A stretch of 64,000 nt of DNA, taken from NCBI RefSeq assembly GCF_025151215.1, contig NZ_CP102286.1, positions 124,001 through 188,000 on the forward strand. The letters run 5' to 3'. The DNA is from Parabacteroides merdae ATCC 43184 (lineage in GTDB: Bacteria; Bacteroidota; Bacteroidia; Bacteroidales; Tannerellaceae). The notes below the pieces were generated by a model. That model searched no databases. It had not been told where the DNA came from and saw only the letters and a list, made by a program, of their open reading frames with translations. The position numbers and the translations under genes are program-made. This document shows, in pieces, positions 1 to 9,737 of the stretch. Numbering within the stretch: the first letter of the stretch is position 1; every line of letters begins with the position of its first letter.

Positions 1-2
1 GA

Positions 3-2255
3 ATGGATAGCAGAAAATTATTATATGAAATGATGAAAGAACAAGATTTTATAGCGCATGTCAGAGTAGAAGAGGATGCTTTCCGGATACAGACGGTGAA
101 GGAACATTCAGTCGGTACGGCCACATTAAGCGAATCGTTTGCATCTGTTTTCGGGGCGGCGGCTTGGGGAAAGCAGAATGGCTGGTGGCATGATATGGGG
201 AAATATACAAAGAATAGTTTTCAACCTTATATCCGTAACGCATCCGGCATGGCAGTGGAACAGAAAGTAGTGGATAAACCCGACCATTCCTCGGCTGGAG
301 CGATTCTGGCGAGAGAAAAATTGCCGGGTTATTATCCTCCATTGGCTTATTGTATAGCCGGACATCATTCGGGATTGCTGGACTGGACTTCTTCCGGGGA
401 GGCCAATTTGAATAGACGTCTGTCTAAAACAGATTGCTACCAGGAGATGCTGAAAGATGCACCGGAAGAGATGCAAGAGGTGGTTGCTTCGTTAGACCAG
501 CCTTTGATTGATGATTTTGAGAAGGATATACATCAATGGATTCGCATGTTGTTCTCTTGCCTGGTTGATGCCGACTACTTGGATACGGAGCGGTTTATGC
601 ATCCGGAACAAGCAGCCAGGCGTGGGCAATATGATTCTATGGAAACGTTGAAGGATCGGTTTGATGTCTATATGGAATCGCTTACGGCAAATGCACCAGC
701 ATCTTTCATCAATGAGAAACGGGCGGCTATCCTGTCCCGTTGCCGGAAGATGGCCGAGAGCCTTCCCGGCTTTTTTAGCCTGACAGTTCCGACAGGTGGG
801 GGAAAGACATTGGCGTCGATGGCTTGGGCACTCCTCCACGCCGTTCGTTACAAAAAAAAACGGATTATCATCGTTATTCCTTATACGAGTATTATTGTAC
901 AGACGGCTGCCGTGCTCCGGGATATTTTCGGAGCGGAGAATGTGGTGGAGCATCATAGTAATTTGCAACAGGATAGTAACGACGAACGGTCCCCTTCTTT
1001 GCTGGCAACGGAAAATTGGGATGCTCCGATCATTGTGACGACAAATGTGCAGTTCTTTGAATCGCTGTATGCTTGCCGCACTTCGCGATGCCGGAAATTG
1101 CATAATATCTGTAACTCTGTTGTTATTCTGGATGAGGCGCAGATGTTACCGGTTGAGTTTTTGCACCCCATACTGGATGTCTTGCAGAGCTTGCAAGCCT
1201 CTTTTAAAGCCAGTATTTTGTTTACTACGGCCACATTACCCGTTTTTTCCGGTCGGATCGGAACAGGACCGGGGGCTTTTGACGGACTGAAAACTCCCGT
1301 GACAGAAATTACTTCTGTGCATGATAATTTGTTTGAGGCTTTTAAACGGGTGGAGCTGCATTGGCCGGAACCAGGCACAACCACTAACTTCGATGAACTT
1401 GCCGACGAGCTGTCCGGGTATGATTGTGTGCTATGTATTGTAAATACCCGTAAGGACGCGCGCGAGCTTTACCGGCGGATGCCTGAAGGAACTTTACATT
1501 TGTCGCGTATGATGTGCTCCGCGCATATCATGGAAGTTATAAAATTGATCAAGCAGAAATTGAAGGACAATGAACCAGTCCGTGTGATAAGTACGCAGTT
1601 GGTTGAAGCCGGGGTAGATATTGATTTCCCTGTAGTATACCGTGCTTTTGCCGGTCTGGATTCAATCATACAGGCGGCAGGAAGATGTAACCGGGAAGGC
1701 AAATTGAATCATGTGGGTAAATTAGGTCAGGTTTTTGTCTTTAATTTGGAGAATACTCTTTTGCGTGGTTTGATGGGAAAGGGAGCGGCTGCTTTGCGGG
1801 AGATACTGTCTGTTTCCGATGGGAGCGACTTGTTTTCTCCGGAGTGTATGGCTCAATATTTCAGCTTATTCTATAGCAATTGTAACACCTTTGATAAGGC
1901 TAATATAAAAGGTCTGTTATATAAAGGTTTTGCAGAAATGCACTTTATGTTTGCAACTGCTGCAGAGAAGTTCCGGTTGATAGACGATAAAGACTCGGTA
2001 TCCATCTTGGTCGGCTATGGTGATGGTGCAACCTTACTGGAGGAACTGAAGCGGATTGGCCCGGAATTTTGGTTGTTACGTAAGCTACAGCAGTATAGCG
2101 TATCCATTAGAAAATGGGATTTCGAACAGTTATGTAAACAGGGAACAGTGGGAGTGTATGCTGGGATTTTTATATTGGAAGATGGAAGGTGTTATGATGA
2201 ACGGGCCGGATTGGTTTTGGACGGTGCTTGGGTAGAGGAACTACTGTTGATGTGA
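3..2255 (+). CDS. cas3: CRISPR-associated helicase/nuclease Cas3 (type I-C)
   Basis: Cas3 is recruited by target-bound Cascade and unwinds and degrades the invader DNA. The N-terminal HD nuclease domain is visible as H35, the H63-D64 pair (WWHDMGKY), H95 and HH121-122. The superfamily 2 helicase follows, with Walker A GGGKT at 265-269, DEAQ at 377-380, TTATLP near 408 and an arginine-finger motif QAAGRCNR later. Length (750 aa) fits a complete type I-C Cas3. The ATG at position 3 gives a plausible N-terminus, but no upstream stop is visible in the window, so a start further left is possible. The gene is convergent with array 1 and detached from the operon of the other cas genes, whereas cas3 usually heads the I-C operon. 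It must use its own promoter, outside the window. Confidence 0.95.
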   Translation: MDSRKLLYEMMKEQDFIAHVRVEEDAFRIQTVKEHSVGTATLSESFASVFGAAAWGKQNGWWHDMGKYTKNSFQPYIRNASGMAVEQKVVDKPDHSSAGAILAREKLPGYYPPLAYCIAGHHSGLLDWTSSGEANLNRRLSKTDCYQEMLKDAPEEMQEVVASLDQPLIDDFEKDIHQWIRMLFSCLVDADYLDTERFMHPEQAARRGQYDSMETLKDRFDVYMESLTANAPASFINEKRAAILSRCRKMAESLPGFFSLTVPTGGGKTLASMAWALLHAVRYKKKRIIIVIPYTSIIVQTAAVLRDIFGAENVVEHHSNLQQDSNDERSPSLLATENWDAPIIVTTNVQFFESLYACRTSRCRKLHNICNSVVILDEAQMLPVEFLHPILDVLQSLQASFKASILFTTATLPVFSGRIGTGPGAFDGLKTPVTEITSVHDNLFEAFKRVELHWPEPGTTTNFDELADELSGYDCVLCIVNTRKDARELYRRMPEGTLHLSRMMCSAHIMEVIKLIKQKLKDNEPVRVISTQLVEAGVDIDFPVVYRAFAGLDSIIQAAGRCNREGKLNHVGKLGQVFVFNLENTLLRGLMGKGAAALREILSVSDGSDLFSPECMAQYFSLFYSNCNTFDKANIKGLLYKGFAEMHFMFATAAEKFRLIDDKDSVSILVGYGDGATLLEELKRIGPEFWLLRKLQQYSVSIRKWDFEQLCKQGTVGVYAGIFILEDGRCYDERAGLVLDGAWVEELLLM

Positions 2256-2271
2256 TAGGTGTTACAGATTG

Positions 2272-2352
2272 AGTTGGTTATAATAGTGCGTTTGGATTGA
2301 AATGTGTCTGAATTACAACAATAACATTACCGTCGCATCCTTTACGGGTGCG
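2272..2352 (+). repeat. Degenerate CRISPR repeat remnants in opposite orientation, next to cas3
   Basis: Right after the cas3 stop, GGATTGAAAT at 2294-2303 resembles the 3' end of a type I-C repeat (GGATTGAAAC). Then 28 nt later GTCGCATCCTTTACGGGTGC begins at 2332 and matches the 5' 21 nt of the array 2 repeat at 18 positions. Read on the + strand, both fragments are in crRNA orientation, which is opposite to both intact arrays. The loop TTTAC fixes the orientation of the second fragment. This looks like a decayed repeat-spacer-repeat unit. Confidence 0.5.
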
Positions 2353-2378
2353 ACGGCTATGACACGTGTATCAACTTC

Positions 2379-4188
2379 TGGCCAATGCACGTACCTATAT
2401 AAGGTACGACAGACTCCGAAGGACACGCGTACCGGTTGTCAACTGTTTCAATCCACGTACCTATATAAGGTACGACCAACAACCGACTATATGTTATAAA
2501 ACATATAACGGTTTCAATCCACGTACCTATATAAGGTACGACAAACGGTAAGACCGTCCTTTAAATTACCGTCAGTTTCAATCCACGTACCTATATAAGG
2601 TACGACAATGATTCATTTGATGGCAATAGATGTACAATATAAGTTTCAATCCACGTACCTATATAAGGTACGACGCTTCCATATCCTCTAAAGGGGGTAA
2701 ATTCAAAGTTTCAATCCACGTACCTATATAAGGTACGACAAAGCGGCATATTCAAGTATGTTTACCCGTTCCTGTTTCAATCCACGTACCTATATAAGGT
2801 ACGACATATCACGCTTTCGACCTCCCTACTCTTTTCCATGTTTCAATCCACGTACCTATATAAGGTACGACAAAAGGCCTTGGGCTTTGATCGTATTTAT
2901 ATTCGTGTTTCAATCCACGTACCTATATAAGGTACGACATGAATTGGGAATAAGGAGTAAGAGACAAACAGGTTTCAATCCACGTACCTATATAAGGTAC
3001 GACGCAGGCCCTATTATGGCTACTCCTACCGCTATGGTTTCAATCCACGTACCTATATAAGGTACGACTTTCTTTCCCTGCATTATCCTGTCTATCCTTT
3101 ACAGTTTCAATCCACGTACCTATATAAGGTACGACTTGCAAACTTATTACGCTACTGTTATCACTGTCAAGTTTCAATCCACGTACCTATATAAGGTACG
3201 ACATAGCATTAGCTCCAAGTGTTTTATCCGTCTCAAGTTTCAATCCACGTACCTATATAAGGTACGACCATTTTTCAGGATCATCTTCTCCTGCCACAAT
3301 AGTTTCAATCCACGTACCTATATAAGGTACGACCGCACCTCTTTTTATTACACTTACATACAATCCTGTTTCAATCCACGTACCTATATAAGGTACGACG
3401 GAACGGTTTTTTGTGTTTTATTCCTGTTTTATCAGTTTCAATCCACGTACCTATATAAGGTACGACAAGGCCTTGGATTTTGATCGTATCTACATCCGTG
3501 TTTCAATCCACGTACCTATATAAGGTACGACTTAAAGGGGTCACAAAACTCATCCGTATAGTATTGTTTCAATCCACGTACCTATATAAGGTACGACCAA
3601 TGGCGCGCTTTTGGCGTCTACCGGCTCCAATAGTTTCAATCCACGTACCTATATAAGGTACGACGTCGCCTGTGTGTCAGATAAAGAAACAGGATTTGTT
3701 TCAATCCACGTACCTATATAAGGTACGACTTTCATTTGTATGTTATCGTTCAAAATAACACCGTTTCAATCCACGTACCTATATAAGGTACGACCATGTT
3801 CCTTCATTATCATTTGAGCCGTACCTATCTGTTTCAATCCACGTACCTATATAAGGTACGACATCTGAACCTTATAAAAGTCAGACTGTGTTCTTGTTTC
3901 AATCCACGTACCTATATAAGGTACGACCTTCGCATTCGAGATCGAAGCGACGGTTATTAAGTTTCAATCCACGTACCTATATAAGGTACGACTATTAAGC
4001 GTATTCTTGGTATTGAAGTGCCGGATGTTTCAATCCACGTACCTATATAAGGTACGACAAAGCGGAGTATGGGTTCTGACGTCCAAATATCAGTTTCAAT
4101 CCACGTACCTATATAAGGTACGACGTCACTTCAAATCTTCTATTTTTATGTCAACGGTTTCAATCCACGTACCTATATAAGGTACGAC
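2379..4188 (-). CRISPR. CRISPR array 1, type I-C, 27 intact repeats plus one degenerate end repeat
   Basis: There are 27 essentially identical 32-nt repeats, from 2445-2476 to 4157-4188, with spacers of about 32-36 nt. In crRNA orientation (minus strand) the repeat begins GTCGTACCTTATATAGGTAC and ends GTGGATTGAAAC. Its stem is CGTACCT/AGGTACG with loop TATAT. An extra leader-distal repeat at 2379-2410 is degenerate only at its GTTTC end, as expected for an old terminal repeat. Several spacers read as open codons, as expected for gene-derived targets. The array runs leftward from cas2, so it occupies the canonical position after the I-C adaptation genes. The newest spacers should be at the right end, next to the leader. 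Confidence 0.97.
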
Positions 4189-4362
4189 TGCATTACAAAT
4201 AATGCAAACATTTACAGTCTGTTATCAATGCATTTATGCGATAATAAACTTTTTGGATTTTTTATTGATGAAATAAAACTAATAGGAGTGTTTAATAGGC
4301 TAATAATCAATGATTGCGAAAACTCCAGCTTTTTGTTAATGCTTAATGTTCGCAAACAGTTA
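4189..4362 (-). promoter_or_regulatory. Leader of CRISPR array 1
   Basis: This AT-rich stretch lies between the leader-proximal repeat and the cas2 stop. It contains an inverted GCGAA (4316-4320) and TTCGC (4349-4353) separated by 28 nt. The block from 4316 to about 4362 aligns with a block in the array 2 leader. By position it should hold the pre-crRNA promoter and the signals that direct new spacer integration. No separate gene is evident here. Confidence 0.75.
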
Positions 4363-4650
4363 TATTATAAGTTCATCTTCTACATTATAGGATGTGACGA
4401 CACCTATGTATTCAACTCTTTTAGAATAATTATTTCCCAAGAAATAGAAACGAATACTATCTTTTTTATGATCGATGATATCCGATAGTTTTAATCTTAA
4501 CTCGGTAAATTGAGCAGGCGAGACAGAGCATTCAAAAACGGAATTTTGGACGCGTTGGCCATAATTCAGGCATTGACGTGCTACCTGACGTAACCTGCGC
4601 TGTCCGTCGGAAGTCATCGTTTCTACGTCATATGTAACTAGAACATACAT
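4360..4650 (-). CDS. cas2: CRISPR-associated endonuclease Cas2
   Basis: Cas2 dimerizes and bridges two Cas1 dimers in the spacer-integration complex. The 96-residue ferredoxin-like protein opens with YVLVTYDVET, carrying the conserved aspartate at residue 8, followed by RRLRQVARQCLNYGQRVQNSVFE, typical of the I-C Cas2 family. It starts 4 nt after the cas1 stop and is the last gene of the operon. Its stop codon abuts the conserved block of the array 1 leader. Confidence 0.96.
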   Translation of the reverse strand: MYVLVTYDVETMTSDGQRRLRQVARQCLNYGQRVQNSVFECSVSPAQFTELRLKLSDIIDHKKDSIRFYFLGNNYSKRVEYIGVVTSYNVEDELII

Positions 4651-4654
4651 GAAC

Positions 4655-5689
4655 TTACTTCATTAAAAAGACCGGATAATTATCTAAATCGTTTCTCAAA
4701 AAACGAGCTAAAAGCATCGCCTGAATATATGGGATCAGTCCTATCGGTACGGATTCATTTAAGTAGGGGTGGATTATTGTCTCTTTTTTTCTCTTCTGCC
4801 AAGCGAGTAAGACTCCCTTTCTGATATCTTCATCCATTACAATCCCGTTATCTCCGTGTTCGACAAAACCTTTACCGGATATCTGTTTACGATTAATTAA
4901 GGACAAAACCAACCTGTCTGCCAGGTAGGCTCGTAACTCTTCCATCATATCTAACGCTAAACTCGCTCTTCCTGGTCGATCGGTATGTAAAAAGCCTACG
5001 TATGGATCAAGTCCTACTGTTTCCAATGCAGACTGTACCTCATGATTCAGCAATGTGTAAACGAATGACAATAGAGCATTTACTTTGTCTTTGGGCGGTC
5101 TTCTGTTCCTCCCGTTAAAAGGAAAATCCTCACATTGCGATATGATCATCTGGTTAAATACAGAGAAATAAGTTGTAGCGGCTTCTCCCTCTATACCTCT
5201 TAATGTATCGGAGGACTCAGCAACTAAAGCCTGATTCTTTGATCTCTTTAACTTTTCAGATACGGATAAAAACAAGGATAGCTGTTTGTCGGAAGAAATG
5301 TGATCTCTTTTGAAACGATCGATAACCGTCCGGGAATTTGCTATCTTTCCTGCAATAAAAAGCCGACTGATTTCCAGTGATTTATTTGCATCGTCGGCAA
5401 TCCTGTATTGTGTTCTTCGTAAAAGGACATTTCCTTTTGTCGGACCGGAGACTCTACCTTGAAACTGTCCATTAGCACTTAAAAAACATAATCCTACATT
5501 TCTTTCAGCACACATCTTCATTAATGCCGGAGAAGCACCTATATATCCGAATGTGACAATACCTTCTATATTTAAAACCGGAATTCTGAATATATCTTTT
5601 TCCTTAACCCTAATTACAACGTTTTCTCCATCTTTAGTTAAATAGGCTTCAGGAGTAGTTACATACAATGTGTTCAATAATTTTCTCAT
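4655..5689 (-). CDS. cas1: CRISPR-associated endonuclease Cas1 (type I-C)
   Basis: Cas1 is the integrase that inserts new spacers at the leader-proximal repeat. The 344-residue length is typical. Likely metal ligands are E167 or E169 (GIEGEAATTYF), H235 (FLHTDRPGRASL) and D247/E250 in the following helix. The N-terminal half is the expected beta-sandwich region (EGIVTFGYIGASPALMKMC). It lies between cas4 (3-nt gap) and cas2 (4-nt gap), so translation is probably coupled along the three adaptation genes. Confidence 0.97.
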   Translation of the reverse strand: MRKLLNTLYVTTPEAYLTKDGENVVIRVKEKDIFRIPVLNIEGIVTFGYIGASPALMKMCAERNVGLCFLSANGQFQGRVSGPTKGNVLLRRTQYRIADDANKSLEISRLFIAGKIANSRTVIDRFKRDHISSDKQLSLFLSVSEKLKRSKNQALVAESSDTLRGIEGEAATTYFSVFNQMIISQCEDFPFNGRNRRPPKDKVNALLSFVYTLLNHEVQSALETVGLDPYVGFLHTDRPGRASLALDMMEELRAYLADRLVLSLINRKQISGKGFVEHGDNGIVMDEDIRKGVLLAWQKRKKETIIHPYLNESVPIGLIPYIQAMLLARFLRNDLDNYPVFLMK

Positions 5690-5692
5690 ATT

Positions 5693-6361
5693 TTAATCGT
5701 ATAACTGGGACAGGTAAGTATTCACTTTCGGTGTTTTTGTCAGTACTTTAGGCATACATACGTCACATAAAGAACATGACTTGCAATGCGCTTTGTATAT
5801 TGCCGGCGGAAGAACTTTTTGCTCGTATAGCTTGTGCATTTGGACACATTTATTTTCAACCAGTTTCCGTAATTCTTCAGTAAACTGGACCTCTTCTCGG
5901 TGGCGAGTTTCCCCATAATACAAAAAGCCTTTTTCTATGCTGACGTTATACATCTCTTCCAGGCAAATCGCTTGTGCGCATAGCTGGACTTCATCTATCT
6001 GATCTTTTTTAGGTTTGCCTCGTTTGTATTCGACCGGAATTAATTGCCAGAATCCCGGATATTTAGGATGTCTTATTGAATTTTGTCCGGAGGTGGAAGC
6101 GACCATCTCTACTACATCAGAGATACCATAAAGTCCCAGCCGTCTGGAGACAAGCGTTACGGATCTTAATGTTACTATGCCTTTATTGCGGTTCATCAAG
6201 GTAGGATCATCGACTTTTTGATGCATCCAGTTTCCTTCAATAGTGAGGTTGTTTTCCGCCCACTGTTGTTCGATATGTATAAGGGCCCATTGACGTTTAC
6301 AGAAAGTTATGTGTTGGATTCCGGAAAGCATCAACAGGTCCTCATCTCCGTATTCTATCAT
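5693..6361 (-). CDS. cas4: CRISPR-associated exonuclease Cas4
   Basis: Cas4 works with Cas1-Cas2 to choose PAM-flanked prespacers and trim them. Seen in the sequence: the N-terminal iron-sulfur cysteine C21 ([12 protein letters not shown]), a RecB-like nuclease core with SDVVE near 81-85 and EYKRGK at 111-116, the [11 protein letters not shown] motif, and a C-terminal cysteine cluster C193, C196, C199 and C202. All four cluster ligands are therefore available. Its start overlaps the cas7 stop by 4 nt (ATGA), which suggests coupled translation. Confidence 0.96.
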   Translation of the reverse strand: MIEYGDEDLLMLSGIQHITFCKRQWALIHIEQQWAENNLTIEGNWMHQKVDDPTLMNRNKGIVTLRSVTLVSRRLGLYGISDVVEMVASTSGQNSIRHPKYPGFWQLIPVEYKRGKPKKDQIDEVQLCAQAICLEEMYNVSIEKGFLYYGETRHREEVQFTEELRKLVENKCVQMHKLYEQKVLPPAIYKAHCKSCSLCDVCMPKVLTKTPKVNTYLSQLYD

Positions 6362-7224
6362 ATCATGTCCAGAACTTCTACACCTTCCGGTAGTTTATCC
6401 TTGTCGATGGTAACAATATAATCGTCGAACGAACGGGGTGGGCGTTGGTCATCCTTAAGTTGAACCTTCACTAAACCGAATAAAGAATGAGCTGAAGCAT
6501 TACCTAATGCTGTACTGTGTTTGAATACGATCAATTTGCGGGCATTCATCATTCCTCTGGCTGCTGAATGGTCGTGATCGAACATGTTTTTCAATGAATC
6601 CCAGAATAAGTTCAGGTCATCTTCATTGAATCCGGTTTGTGCGGCTAAATGAGCGGAAATAAATCCGTTAGCTTTATATAGTCCGTAAGGAACTGTAAAT
6701 TTACGTCCCATAGTGCGGTTATCTCCACTCTGTTTTTTAGCCTCATCCTCCGTAGCCACAGCCATACGGGTTATACTATGTTCGGCAGTAACAATCGGAC
6801 TGATGGAACGGGCAAAAGTAAATTGGATAGGGCCACGAACCTGTCCGGCATTTTCGCCTGTACTTAGTACGGCTCCAAATGTCCTTATGTCATAAAAGTT
6901 TCTGCACATCCATTGCCGAGCAGCCTCTGTTTTATCTCCTTTCTCTTTTATATCTTTAACCCCTTCCTGTTTATGAGCGTCTGCGATCAGATTATTCAAT
7001 ACCGCTTTCTCTTTAATGAATATATCATACAGTCTTTCTCCTCCTTTTACTATTTGAACAAAGTTCCGGACTTTACGCTTCAGACAGACATCGGAAACCA
7101 GGCCTTCACCTGTTTCCGGATCAACTCTGGGTAAATTTCCGGCATCGGGATCACCGTTCGGATTACCATCCTGTACATCAAATAAATAAATGAAGTCGTA
7201 ACGATTGTTTATTGCTGTTTCCAT
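6358..7224 (-). CDS. cas7: Cascade backbone protein Cas7 (Csd2, type I-C)
   Basis: Cas7 polymerizes along the crRNA spacer to form the backbone of the I-C interference complex. The 288-residue protein has the family signature near the N-terminus, with [19 protein letters not shown] followed by [15 protein letters not shown]. Also present are the conserved central block [14 protein letters not shown] and a glycine-rich [14 protein letters not shown] region. It starts 12 nt after the cas8c stop and overlaps cas4. All these features are ordinary for the subtype. Confidence 0.96.
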   Translation of the reverse strand: METAINNRYDFIYLFDVQDGNPNGDPDAGNLPRVDPETGEGLVSDVCLKRKVRNFVQIVKGGERLYDIFIKEKAVLNNLIADAHKQEGVKDIKEKGDKTEAARQWMCRNFYDIRTFGAVLSTGENAGQVRGPIQFTFARSISPIVTAEHSITRMAVATEDEAKKQSGDNRTMGRKFTVPYGLYKANGFISAHLAAQTGFNEDDLNLFWDSLKNMFDHDHSAARGMMNARKLIVFKHSTALGNASAHSLFGLVKVQLKDDQRPPRSFDDYIVTIDKDKLPEGVEVLDMI

Positions 7225-7236
7225 ATTTGTATAGTA

Positions 7237-7608
7237 TTAATTTTTTTCTTTATCTGTTGTTGTTTTATATAAATCTTCTCTTTGATGGTAATAACCGATT
7301 GCGAAACGCGATTGGTCGTCCATCGATAAATATTTAGGTAATCCGTTACTATCCAGGTTGGTGATAACACTTTGCAATAATTTTTCATAATAAACAGATT
7401 TCCCGGTATCAAATTTTGCAAGGTGATGTCTGGATAAAGACAACAAGCGGCCGAATACAGTTGTCGGGGTTGTCGACGCTGCACCGTAGTAACGCTCTTT
7501 GATCGTAGAATTTGCTCCTGGGATAGCATCACTCTGGATCTTTTCAAGGATAGCAAACAAGCGGCCACATAAGTACGCTTGGTTTTTATTTTCTAAATCT
7601 AATGCCAT
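7237..7608 (-). CDS. cas11c: Putative internal small subunit Cas11c, translated from within cas8c
   Basis: Experimentally studied I-C systems make a small subunit of about 120 residues from an internal start in the 3' part of cas8c. Here an in-frame ATG at 7608 would give 123 residues beginning MALDLENKNQAYLCGRLFAI. It is preceded by AAAGAAA about 8 nt upstream, a purine tract that could serve as a ribosome binding site. A second in-frame ATG 40 codons upstream is an alternative. The product would line the Cascade belly and stabilize the displaced strand. This is inferred from family knowledge and the start context only. Confidence 0.55.
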   Translation of the reverse strand: MALDLENKNQAYLCGRLFAILEKIQSDAIPGANSTIKERYYGAASTTPTTVFGRLLSLSRHHLAKFDTGKSVYYEKLLQSVITNLDSNGLPKYLSMDDQSRFAIGYYHQREDLYKTTTDKEKN

Positions 7609-8991
7609 TTGAATTTCTTTAGGTGGATTATTATGATTTCTGAATTTTCTATTTAAGTAGGCTTTGAGTATAGCGGCTCTTATCGACGTTATATTCCGGT
7701 CTGCTTTGATTCGTATCAGACATTGCATCTGCAATGTGGTCGGGTAGGGTTGGTTATCCCATATGCTTTGACTTAAATCGCTGGCTAAGCAGGGAGGCAG
7801 ATTTTCCATTTTATTTAAGGAAGCAACTTGGGTCAGTAAGTTGAATAAAGAAAAATAGGCTCTTTGATTCTTGCTTTTAATGATTTCCAAGTCCTTAAAA
7901 TGTTGTCTGATGTGACTGGCAAATTCGCCTACTGTTCCTTGTCGCCAGAATCTAACGGAGATACGGGCGGCATTAGGAGATAAACCTAACACGTAAAAGG
8001 GAGTTTTGTCCTCGTCATTCAATACTCCCGAGAACGGGGACTTCAAGAAGTCTCTGATAACTTCCGTGTTTTTATCCGGATCATCTTTGGGAGGAGATGT
8101 AAATATGAAACAGAAACATTGCTCCAACTTTGTCGGTTTCTGAGACCAGAAAACAACGGATGTGTCATGCAAGCGATATTTGTTAGAGGAATCTTTTCCC
8201 AATAAAGAATTTAAAGCTGTGGTATAAGCAGCTTCCGCTTCTTTTGAAATGGGTGCGTTCATACCTTGCTCTTTATAATAAGAATCGTAACCCGATTTCT
8301 TTTGAAAGCCAACCAGTTTAGCTCCGCTCTTACCCCCGGGTATGGCTATGGCACTATTGAGTATGGCTATCGGAGCCTTTTTTCCGGTGATGAGGCATAT
8401 CCCTGTAGGTTCATCTTTGTCTGAACAGTCTTCTATAGATGATGTTACATCCGGATTTGCAGCCACGATAGTATTGTTTCCTGCTACTTTAAAGGAGATG
8501 TTTGTCCCGTCTTTTTTGATACATTCTTCCCATAAAGGGTCCATTTTTATACGTTGAAGATTATCAGGATTATCGTAAAATTTGGCTACTGCTTGAATCT
8601 CTTCATTGGAAGGATACATTTCGGCAAGCCGCCTGACCTCCTGAACAAAGGTTTTATTTTGTTTAGCGGCATCGTCCAGTGCTTTTGGCATTCCTTTATC
8701 ATCCGTATTTTTAGGTTGGGCTAACACATATCCGAAATGGTCCCAAAATACATTTGCCGTTTGCCAACTGTTGCTGCCGGTACGTCCTTTACTTTTGACG
8801 ACCAGGTATTTTTTTGCTCGTTTCTGTTTTCCTACCCCCTCGGTGGTATCCTGTAGTTCTAAAAAATTCCCTTTTTTATCTATCAGAATAAGATAAGGTA
8901 TTTCTTTCCATTCTAATCCATGGGGAGCAATAGTACTCCCCGGATCAGCAGCTTTACGCTGGTAGTATTCGTATAATGCTTGCAAAATCAT
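7237..8991 (-). CDS. cas8c: Cascade large subunit Cas8c (Csd1, type I-C)
   Basis: Cas8c recognizes the PAM and helps open target DNA. Its 584-residue length matches Csd1. Family hallmarks are the N-terminal MILQALYEYYQRKAADPGSTIAPHG, VVKSKGRTGSNSWQTANVFWDHFGYVL, the GICLITGKKAPIAILN cysteine region and the SPNAARISVRFW block. The C-terminal helical part, from about residue 460, also appears to be made separately as Cas11c (see the entry at 7237-7608). The start overlaps the end of cas5 by 4 nt (ATGA). Confidence 0.96.
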   Translation of the reverse strand: MILQALYEYYQRKAADPGSTIAPHGLEWKEIPYLILIDKKGNFLELQDTTEGVGKQKRAKKYLVVKSKGRTGSNSWQTANVFWDHFGYVLAQPKNTDDKGMPKALDDAAKQNKTFVQEVRRLAEMYPSNEEIQAVAKFYDNPDNLQRIKMDPLWEECIKKDGTNISFKVAGNNTIVAANPDVTSSIEDCSDKDEPTGICLITGKKAPIAILNSAIAIPGGKSGAKLVGFQKKSGYDSYYKEQGMNAPISKEAEAAYTTALNSLLGKDSSNKYRLHDTSVVFWSQKPTKLEQCFCFIFTSPPKDDPDKNTEVIRDFLKSPFSGVLNDEDKTPFYVLGLSPNAARISVRFWRQGTVGEFASHIRQHFKDLEIIKSKNQRAYFSLFNLLTQVASLNKMENLPPCLASDLSQSIWDNQPYPTTLQMQCLIRIKADRNITSIRAAILKAYLNRKFRNHNNPPKEIQMALDLENKNQAYLCGRLFAILEKIQSDAIPGANSTIKERYYGAASTTPTTVFGRLLSLSRHHLAKFDTGKSVYYEKLLQSVITNLDSNGLPKYLSMDDQSRFAIGYYHQREDLYKTTTDKEKN

Positions 8992-9668
8992 CGGCGTACC
9001 TCCTCACTGTTAATGGATGGAACGATCAAGACTCCTTGTTTCATTATAGCCCTGAAGAACATTGGCTTTGGATCTTTTTCGTTTGTGAAATCCATATCAT
9101 ATAGCATATATCCAAAATCACGATCTTCGGGTATTCCGTTTCCTTTTACCGGATTTTCGATGTATGTGAAATCTGCGGAGAACTCACGGCAACCTAAATA
9201 GGGTTGATTGAAACATTGCCCCTTTTTAGCTCTACGTTCGAACATAGCATTATATTTGCCTGGATTTTCGTCAGAGGACTTTGATGGCACTTTCAACATA
9301 TCTTCTTTCGCTCTATTTCTTATAGGTATAAATTCCAACTCTGCAAAAATTCTATAGCAAACATCTTTTAGTAACAAACTGGATTTTTGTTGCCGATTAT
9401 CTTCGATGAATAATCCGGATGAACGGGGGCTCATTAAACTTCCAATCTCATTTCTTTTCATGGAAAACCATCTGATTGGATTTAATACTTCTATTCGAGT
9501 AATATTCCATTGTATGGCTGGTTTCCAAAATATAGATTCGAAAATAGCTCGGGCAGCAGATGGCGTTATTATGTCGTAGCTAACTCTTTCGACTTTCATC
9601 TCCGGACGGGTAAAGCAGGCCATGCTTCCTTTAACCTCAAGACAGTATTCTTTATTTGTATATATCAT
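8988..9668 (-). CDS. cas5c: Cascade subunit and pre-crRNA endoribonuclease Cas5c (type I-C)
   Basis: In type I-C, which lacks Cas6, Cas5 cuts the pre-crRNA within the repeat and keeps hold of the 5' handle. The 226-residue protein shows the conserved VKGSMACFTRPEMKVERVSY start, the TPSAARAIFESIFWKP block and a basic ERRAKKGQCFNQPYLGCREF segment typical of Cas5d. No cas6 is present nearby, consistent with this role. It is the first gene of the minus-strand operon, about 70 nt downstream of a Bacteroidetes-type promoter. Confidence 0.95.
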   Translation of the reverse strand: MIYTNKEYCLEVKGSMACFTRPEMKVERVSYDIITPSAARAIFESIFWKPAIQWNITRIEVLNPIRWFSMKRNEIGSLMSPRSSGLFIEDNRQQKSSLLLKDVCYRIFAELEFIPIRNRAKEDMLKVPSKSSDENPGKYNAMFERRAKKGQCFNQPYLGCREFSADFTYIENPVKGNGIPEDRDFGYMLYDMDFTNEKDPKPMFFRAIMKQGVLIVPSINSEEVRR

Positions 9669-9737
9669 ATGTTTAGGTTAACGTAATATAAGGTGTTTAT
9701 GCTTTGAGTAATAAGGTATCTTTATAACTCTGTTCAA

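Noticed and set aside
2302..3483. Several + strand open reading frames of 61-115 codons across array 1
   Set aside because: They are translations of CRISPR repeats and spacers (recurrent RTYIRYD or STYLYKVR), not genes.
2740..4092. Two array 1 spacers starting AAAGCGG (2740 and 4059) as a possible related pair
   Set aside because: Similarity ends after about 12 nt; this is within chance for more than 50 spacers.
4228..4488. 86-codon + strand ORF in the array 1 leader and cas2
   Set aside because: It runs antisense into cas2, has no family features and covers the conserved leader block.
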